The notes beneath the pieces were generated by a model. The model did not search any database. It saw only the letters and a list, made by a program, of their open reading frames with translations, and was not told the DNA's origin. The translations under genes were made by a program, and so were the position numbers. A stretch of 64,000 nt of DNA from Camillea tinctor (taxonomy: Eukaryota; Ascomycota; Sordariomycetes; Xylariales; Xylariaceae): NCBI GenBank assembly GCA_022578605.1, contig MU394102.1:124001-188000 (forward strand). Reading direction: 5' to 3'. Below, piece after piece: positions 58,455-64,000 of this stretch (position 1 is its first letter; each line of letters begins with the position of its first letter).

Positions 58455-59228
58455 ATGGAGTCTATTGACCCGGCCACTGGCCAGCCACTGCCCTCCGATG
58501 CCATCCAGAGGGTTCTGTTCATTGCGGGCACTGTTCATGTCTATAACATCCCGCCCATGGTACCAGGTAAGGGGTATGTAGCCGCCTCCTGGACCGAAGA
58601 TGGCGACCGCCACATCTTCACCGCGCGTCTACGTGTGATCGAGACAGCCGTCACTCTACCTTCCGGCGACGAGAAGGTGAAGACAGACGTCATCCTCGAG
58701 GATTCGAGCAACGGCCAGTTGTTCGCCGCTGCCCCTTATACCGCGCAAGCTGTTGTAGAGCCAGTCTCCGACAGCTCACGTTTCTTTGCTCTGCGCGTCC
58801 AAGATGAAGCAGGCAGGAAGGCTACTTTGGGCATCGGCTTCGAGGAGAGGAGCGAGGCCTTTGATTTTAGCGTGTCTCTGCAAGAAGCCCAGAAGATGCT
58901 TGACTGGGCTAAGAATGGGCCTGCCGGAAAGAAGCCAGCTATTGAGAGGAAGGACAGCGCAGAGAAGCGGGACCTCAGCCTAAAGGAGGGTGAGACCATC
59001 ACCGTCAACCTGCCTGGGAGGTTTGGGAGACGGAAAGCGGAGGCGTCTGAACCTGTCGACGCAAGTCCCTCCTCATTCTCCCTACCGCCTCCCCCTCCAT
59101 ATTCGCCAACTCGAGGGGCTGGGATCCTGCCTCCCCCACCAGGACCACAAAATACTAGCTCTAGGGCAAAGAGATTGTCGGCGCAAGACCTGGGTTTCGA
59201 TGACGGAAAGTTCGGCGAGTTTGCTTAA
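58455..59228 (+). CDS. NECAP-like endocytic adaptor-ear-binding protein
   Basis: NECAP proteins bind AP-2 and AP-1 adaptor appendages at clathrin-coated vesicles. It is a single exon of 257 residues. The PHear fold (PF07933-like) fills residues about 1-160: RVLFIAGTVHVYNIPPM, GYVAASW, the acidic strand VKTDVILEDSSNGQLFAAAPY, and RFFALRVQDEAGRKATLGIGFEERSEAFDF, with a closing helix SLQEAQKML. The conserved basic stretch ETITVNLPGRFGRRK follows. The tail is Pro-rich (PPPPPYSP) and ends FGEFA. An F-x-x-F there could serve as the adaptor-ear motif that animal NECAPs carry as W-x-x-F; this is inference. The gene converges on the next one with only 181 bp between. Confidence 0.92.
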   Translation: MESIDPATGQPLPSDAIQRVLFIAGTVHVYNIPPMVPGKGYVAASWTEDGDRHIFTARLRVIETAVTLPSGDEKVKTDVILEDSSNGQLFAAAPYTAQAVVEPVSDSSRFFALRVQDEAGRKATLGIGFEERSEAFDFSVSLQEAQKMLDWAKNGPAGKKPAIERKDSAEKRDLSLKEGETITVNLPGRFGRRKAEASEPVDASPSSFSLPPPPPYSPTRGAGILPPPPGPQNTSSRAKRLSAQDLGFDDGKFGEFA

Positions 59229-59409
59229 AATATCCATTCGCTACGGATAGACGCAGATGCTTTGTTTAACACGGATCATGCGGGATGGGAGCTAGCTTGC
59301 TACACAAATGAGATTCACCAACATGTCTTCCGACTGGCCCTCCCTAGATACCTGATCCATAGCAATAGATTCCGAACGGCAATCGCCTAACCCACACGTT
59401 CACTCTATA

Positions 59410-60315
59410 TCATCTCAGACTTCCGGTTGCCTTCCAGTGAAAATCGTAGCCTACACATATATGCGCTTCTTCGTCTTTCTCGTCCACTCCTGTCCACCTA
59501 AAGCATAGCGATGGCAGGCTTTGAGTCCTCTTTATTTTCCCTTCCCGCCCTATAACACTGACCCCCATGCCTTCGTATTCATACGACCCGCCATCCAATT
59601 CAATCACATCAGGGTGCCCGTCAGCTTCTAAAATACCATTTGCTAATGTCAGGTTGTCTGTAGTAGCTTGAGCCTGGGTGGCTGGCCCAAGGCCCGGGAT
59701 GTTGGCTTGAAAGGAACACGGTGCCGAGGAATGATTTGCGTGCTGGTATTCCCAGTTGCATCCACATGGGCAAGAGGTACCAGAGGTGATCGCCGGTTGG
59801 GGGTATACGAAGCAAGGTGCTATCGGTGCAAACGTTGGTGGGTAGACATTGAGGGCGTAAGTACCAGTATTGACAAGAGGATATGAAATGAGACGGGGAG
59901 TCGGAGGGGGATGAAGAGTCGTTGGCAAGAGAAATTCCCCATAACCTATTGGGTGACATGTCATATCTTGGAACCCACGATCGCCCCTTATCTGGCACCA
60001 CCGTTCACGGCACTGGATCTCGATATGCAGCTCTCCTATTCGTGATAGCAAGGACTTCTCTTTTTTGATAGAATCTCCGATCTTCTGCTTTAGCCAATTC
60101 CAGTGCTTCTTCGCCTTTTTTCGCCCACTGATACTGCCGTTGCTGATCCGATCCTCTACATGAGCGAAACGTCGGAATAGGTCGAGAGTGTAACCATCTT
60201 GCCTCTGGAGTCTGCTGATGTAGTGCATCCGATCTGAATCTATCTCTTCGAAACTCCTTGGCTGTAGACCCAAGTTTAGGACATTCTTAGATTTCCAGTT
60301 GTTGCTGCCGTCCAT
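59410..60315 (-). CDS. Conserved hypothetical protein, Cys/Pro-rich
   Basis: I do not recognise the family. It is a single exon of 301 residues from ATG 60315. Residues about 20-105 are helical and basic (SRLQRQDGYTLDLFRRFAHVEDRI, KKHWNWLKQKIGDSIKKE), a possible coiled coil. A middle Pro-rich stretch (TTLHPPPTPRLISYPL) precedes a short Cys-rich segment (SGTSCPCGCNWEY) that could bind a metal or form disulphides. The C-terminal part is acidic and then mixed (DVIELDGGSYEYEGMG). No signal peptide or membrane helix is evident. Length, codon use and lack of internal stops support a real gene, but the product name must stay hypothetical. Confidence 0.7.
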   Translation of the reverse strand: MDGSNNWKSKNVLNLGLQPRSFEEIDSDRMHYISRLQRQDGYTLDLFRRFAHVEDRISNGSISGRKKAKKHWNWLKQKIGDSIKKEKSLLSRIGELHIEIQCRERWCQIRGDRGFQDMTCHPIGYGEFLLPTTLHPPPTPRLISYPLVNTGTYALNVYPPTFAPIAPCFVYPQPAITSGTSCPCGCNWEYQHANHSSAPCSFQANIPGLGPATQAQATTDNLTLANGILEADGHPDVIELDGGSYEYEGMGVSVIGREGKIKRTQSLPSLCFRWTGVDEKDEEAHICVGYDFHWKATGSLR

Positions 60316-61140
60316 ATTCCGTAATTTTCTTCCAATGCCTGGTCTCGCGTGTGTGGCGTTAGATGCTTCTTATCCCGATTCGCCCGATGATGTATAATAG
60401 GGGATTTGTAGAGAATAGTAACCTAGGTGACCTGTTGAAACTGATGTGTGAGAAACTTCGCCTACATCATAGTGGTGTGGGCTTATGTTCTATGGGTTAC
60501 AATAGTCTATCAAGTAATGGCCTTTTTATAGCCTCAATCATATAGTCGCACAACCAGCCAGTCCTTACAATAATTGACTACCTAGGTAGACAACCATCAT
60601 ATCAGGAATCTATATTCACTTCTGTTGGCACTAGTGCCTGCCTTTATCTCCTATTTGCTTGCGCTTTTTGAGTCAAGTGTCCGATTTATGTTTCTAGAAG
60701 CCGGCAGCACCGATATCGTTGTCACAAAGAGGCCACTAATAAGCCATATCTTCTTCCTTCCCAGCAAACTATTTGTTATAAGGCATCGTTACAAAGGAAC
60801 TGAGACTATAGCTAATAGAGGAAAATACGAAGATCAATATTGCTTAATGCATAAGCGTAATTCTTAGGCAAAACACGAACAGAAGGATTAACCTGAATAT
60901 TAACTAAGCAAAATGTATAATATAATTATAGAGTCTATTCGAATGTACCGGTAGGGAGACGAGTCTTCTGCACGTCGCCGTAGTCATTGAACCCCTTAAG
61001 TCATCTATCGACCTAGGATCAGTGAGTGCTCGAAGCATCCAGCTCTTTATATGGAATGGCATGCACTCCGAGTACAATATTTCCTCTTCTGATCTATGGT
61101 CAGACGTGAACACTAGCCAGTTCTGGGGCATCTATGTCCT
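60316..61140. other. Spacer, no gene
   Basis: Promoter side of the hypothetical gene and 3' flank of the radical SAM gene. A perfect palindromic TACCTAGGTA copy is present near 60580-60590. Short open frames have no recognisable content. Confidence 0.45.
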
Positions 61141-62497
61141 TTATATGGCAAATCCATCATGTTTGGGCGGATCACAGAAGCGCCACAAACCAACCGCCTC
61201 GGCGGCCTTCCTCACTGCTGAGACTTCATCCTGCGTAATGGCCCTGTTGATCTCTGGATATCTCACCTCCTCTGGTTGCCCGTCCGTGTTATTACCACTA
61301 CGTCGCTTGGGTTTCCCTACGTGGGCGTCGGGCCTATACTGCTCCACTGCAGTGTAGGGGGTCAGTAATTGTCATATCGGGTAACCTTATCCCTTGTGCT
61401 CCTGGGATAGTGCTTTTGGAAGGGGTAAGATGGACGAGGAGGACTAAACATATAGTACTAATCAGGATTGAAGGACTCTGGAAATTACTGACTTATGTTG
61501 ACGAAGGTGTCGCGCGATACGCTCTCGGCGAGAAATTTCATAATTTCTCGGGCTTCATCCTCTTTACCTGGCATTACAAGGTGCCGCACAAGAACGCCTT
61601 TCTTTGCTATACCATCGGCAGTGAAGCACAGGTCGCCTACTTGAGCATGCATTGCTCGGATGCTTTCGGTGGCTGCGGCTGCATAGTCGTCTGCCTTGAG
61701 CAGGCGTCGCGATGCTGACTGGCTCCAGACCTTGAAATCGGGGAGGTAGATATCGACAAGGCCATCTAGGAGCTCTAGCGAGGCGAGCGAGTCGAAGGCC
61801 GACGTGTTGTACACTATAGGCAGCTTCAACCCCAAGTCCCGCGCCTGTAATATCGATAGAGCCACTTGAGGAACTACATGCTCGGGCGTGATTAGGTTGA
61901 TATTATGCACATGGCCTACGTCTTGCAATTTCAGGTACCAGTCTGCTAACTCTTCGGGTGTCAAGTCGAAGCCATTACGCCTATGTGAAATATCGTAGTT
62001 CTGGCAGAAAGTACATCGTAGGTTACAGCCAGAGAAGAAAACGGACCCACTGCCGTTATGTCCTTGTATACAAGGTTCTGCCTTCTATTTTAGCGACAAC
62101 TATTCTCTATACTAGCAGTGTTCCTCTGCTCTAGGTCTGGAAGAAAGCCTTTACCTTCTCCGAAATGTGGCGCGATGACATTAACCTTGACTTTATCACC
62201 AATAAGGCACATACCCGTAGTCTCGTAGCGGTTAACGCCGCAGAGACGCGGGCAGAGATTGCAGTTACGAAGGTGAGCATATGCGCGTGAGCGTTTCTTG
62301 GCTGCTTCGACCTCGGGCAACAGCTGATAACGTGGGATATAGTCATCCAGCAGAAACGGCGGTGCGAGGTGGAGAGCCCTAGAGCCCTGGGTCTTCCTCG
62401 CCCCTAGTAGACCAAAGCCAAGGTGACGAGGAAGACGCGCACGACGTGGGAGAGCCGTGGCTGCTGTTATGCGTAACATGCTATTTGATAACCTCAT
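61141..62497 (-). CDS. Radical SAM protein, PflA/PflX-like
   Basis: A [4Fe-4S] radical S-adenosylmethionine enzyme resembling pyruvate-formate-lyase activating enzymes (COG1313-like). Its substrate is unknown. Exons 62497-62155, 62077-61493 and 61346-61141 join in phase 1 twice to 377 residues. The cluster motif C-X3-C-X2-C is CNLRCTFC (Cys132, 136, 139), preceded by EPCIQGHNGSGSVFFSG across the first join. An extra Cys-rich segment lies near residues 79-96 (CNLCPRLCGV and GMC). SAM-barrel features follow: NINLITPEHVV, LPIVYNTSAFDSL, VDIYLPDFKVW, KGVLVRHLVMPG. The second join gives NIMEQYRPDA as in homologues. The first 30 residues are Arg-rich and acid-free, suggesting a mitochondrial presequence, where iron-sulphur assembly occurs. 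The gene diverges from the dehydrogenase gene at 63591. Confidence 0.88.
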
Positions 62498-63590
62498 GAG
62501 TTCTAGGTGTCATCTTGCCCCTATAGATGTTTAGATAATCATCGTCGAAAGAGTAGTAATGAGAATAGAAATAAAAGTAAAGGGCACTTACACAAACCGT
62601 TGGGTGTATTCAATAACTGAATAGATTATGAATCTGCAACACCAAGGTTCAAACTTGAGCCGCATGCAAGGGAGATCCGAGGACCTTAAACCCAGGCTTT
62701 TATAGATTATGGTATTTCCGATGACCTGAGTGGCGAGTTCGAAATAATAGTATAACTTATTACCTGGGTATACTATATACTAGTGTCTACTATCATCTGA
62801 ATAAGTCCACTGCGGGGATGATTTTAACCTTATACTGCCATATCAATTAGCATGTTAATAAGCTCGTCCACCTATATTTTAGGTATACTATAGAACCCCG
62901 GCCCGGTACCTATGAACTATAGTCATTTACATATTCTGCATGATTGATTTTGTTGTATTGTTGAAGTAAACTTATAAGTATTAAGTAGTACGAATCAACC
63001 GTCGGAGACTTGGCTAATCTCGAGTTGCGAACTTCTTACAGCACATTATCCGAATATCAATATGACGTAAGATAGAGGCTAAACACTGCTCAAAAGCGGC
63101 CTTGGCGCAGTCCCGCATCGGGTCTGCGGGTGCAGTTTTGGAGTCCCATGGTCCTTCCTTTTCCAGTACATATGATATTTTCAACATCGTATAAATGGCC
63201 TCGGACAAGGAGGGGATTTTCTCATTGATCTAACGATTGAATCCAACTACTATATGAGTTGTAGATTATCTACTGCTTCATATTATTAGTCAGCCCTGAC
63301 TCGCATCTCTAGAATACCGGCATTACTAAGACGGGTGATATTCTCACCTCGGAACTCCGCAGGGCCAAATTATACCCGATCTCGCAAGTGCACCGAGTTT
63401 CTATAGAGCAAGTGAGTCGGAGTTAGTTCCTCGATCTCGGTCCTATAGGCAAGAACTTGCTATAAAGACCTTACATTGGACTCCTTTAACAATTCCCAGA
63501 GACACCACAAGCGGCAATATACATTTTCTCTCATCATTTATCATTAATCTCTAGTCTCTTGTAAACATTATTCGCAACTACGTGGGCATA
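62498..63590. promoter_or_regulatory. Divergent region, radical SAM / dehydrogenase
   Basis: 1.1 kb between two divergent genes. A 64-codon minus-strand frame at 63014-63208 (with DPMRDCAKAAFEQCL) looks faintly protein-like, but has no family match and no flanking exons I can define, so I do not call it. The rest is AT-rich without features. Confidence 0.45.
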
Positions 63591-64000
63591 ATGGCGCCTC
63601 AAATAATGTGGATTGGCTTGGGGAATATGGGCAGAGTGAGTTTAAATCTCAAGGGATCCGTGGTACTTCTTGATGCTGACTCTCATCATCAAGGGAATGT
63701 GTTCTAATTTGGTTGGAAAAGGCGACTTGGACAAGCCTCTCATCCTGTTCAACCGGACTAAGAAGCGGGCGGAGGACCTAGCTGCCAAATTCCCTCAGGG
63801 GAAGGCGGAGGTCGTTGATTCTATCGAAGAGGGTGTCAAAAAGGCCGATATTATTTTCACCATCATCAGCAATGATGCAGCAGTCAAGGAGACTATTGAG
63901 GCTATCCTCAAGGCCGATGTTAAAGGGAAGGTGATAGTCGAATGCTCAACCATCCACCCGGACACCACAGAACAAGTGGCCCAAGAAATAACCGCAAAAG
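63591..64000 (+). CDS. 3-hydroxyisobutyrate dehydrogenase-family oxidoreductase (5' part)
   Basis: A beta-hydroxyacid dehydrogenase of the 6-phosphogluconate dehydrogenase NAD-binding type. Exon 1 is 63591-63635 (MAPQIMWIGLGNMGR, donor GTGAGT). Exon 2 starts at 63694 and runs off the window at 64000. The join completes the dinucleotide-binding G-L-G-N-M-G-R-G-M. The second strand ends LFNRTKKRAEDL; an N-R-T at this position usually favours NADP(H) over NAD, which is inference. Further motifs are ADIIFTIISNDAAVKETI and VIVECSTIHPDTT, the latter being the substrate-binding STxxP-like segment. About 118 residues are visible and the catalytic lysine lies beyond the edge. The exact substrate (3-hydroxyisobutyrate, glyoxylate or a related acid) cannot be told. 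Confidence 0.88.

Noticed and set aside
1..64000. CRISPR arrays, insertion sequences, transposon core genes and biosynthetic backbone genes
   Set aside because: I looked for regular spaced repeats, transposase, reverse transcriptase, polyketide synthase and peptide synthetase motifs on both strands and saw none.

Overview
The window is nuclear DNA of a filamentous ascomycete, most likely Pezizomycotina and probably Sordariomycetes. The evidence is intron-bearing genes with short introns (53 to 83 bp), a Zn2Cys6 regulator, a DUF6604-type gene, a fungal rhodopsin-domain membrane protein, an MRP51-type mitoribosomal protein, and AT-leaning intergenic DNA full of TACCTA/TAGGTA motifs. I rebuilt exons by hand from splice signals, and every spliced model given here keeps an exact reading frame. 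Family names rest on recognised motifs, not on database searches.

Left part (1-20 kb). A long-chain acyl-CoA synthetase (2089-4324, minus) diverges from an RKM5-type protein lysine methyltransferase (6053-7016, plus). A DUF6604-domain gene (7672-10487, minus) follows; it is in frame across three exons but carries two premature stops. A secreted type-B carboxylesterase (10834-12824, minus) diverges from a seven-helix rhodopsin-domain protein (13944-15337, plus). Three introns in this part appear to use GC-AG instead of GT-AG ends. A Zn2Cys6 regulator (18040 to about 20955, minus) has a coding-like N-terminal extension without any in-frame ATG.

Middle part (20-48.6 kb). A spartin/senescence-domain protein (24419-26122, plus) and gamma-tubulin complex component 4 (27532-29892, plus) converge on a conserved fungal gene of unknown function (31762-33152, minus). 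Next comes a stretch of about 15.4 kb (33153-48611) with no convincing intact gene. It holds simple repeats, small perfect inverted repeats and one possible coding relic near 44.0-44.2 kb.

Right part (48.6-64 kb). This is dense with housekeeping genes: the actin-patch SH3 protein BBC1 (minus), the RTR1/RPAP2 CTD phosphatase (plus), ribosomal protein eS17 (minus), mitoribosomal MRP51 (minus), a NECAP-like endocytic adaptor (plus), a conserved hypothetical gene (minus), a PflA/PflX-like radical SAM protein (minus), and the start of a 3-hydroxyisobutyrate-dehydrogenase-family gene (plus) that runs off the right edge.

The genes do not form an obvious pathway or biosynthetic cluster. BBC1 and the NECAP-like protein both belong to endocytosis, and RTR1, eS17 and MRP51 to gene expression, but this looks like ordinary gene order rather than a functional unit. 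I saw no new defence or mobile system. The items most worth following up are the twice-interrupted DUF6604 gene, the cluster of GC-AG introns, the ATG-less N-terminus of the regulator, the 15 kb gene-free block with its relic, and the radical SAM protein.
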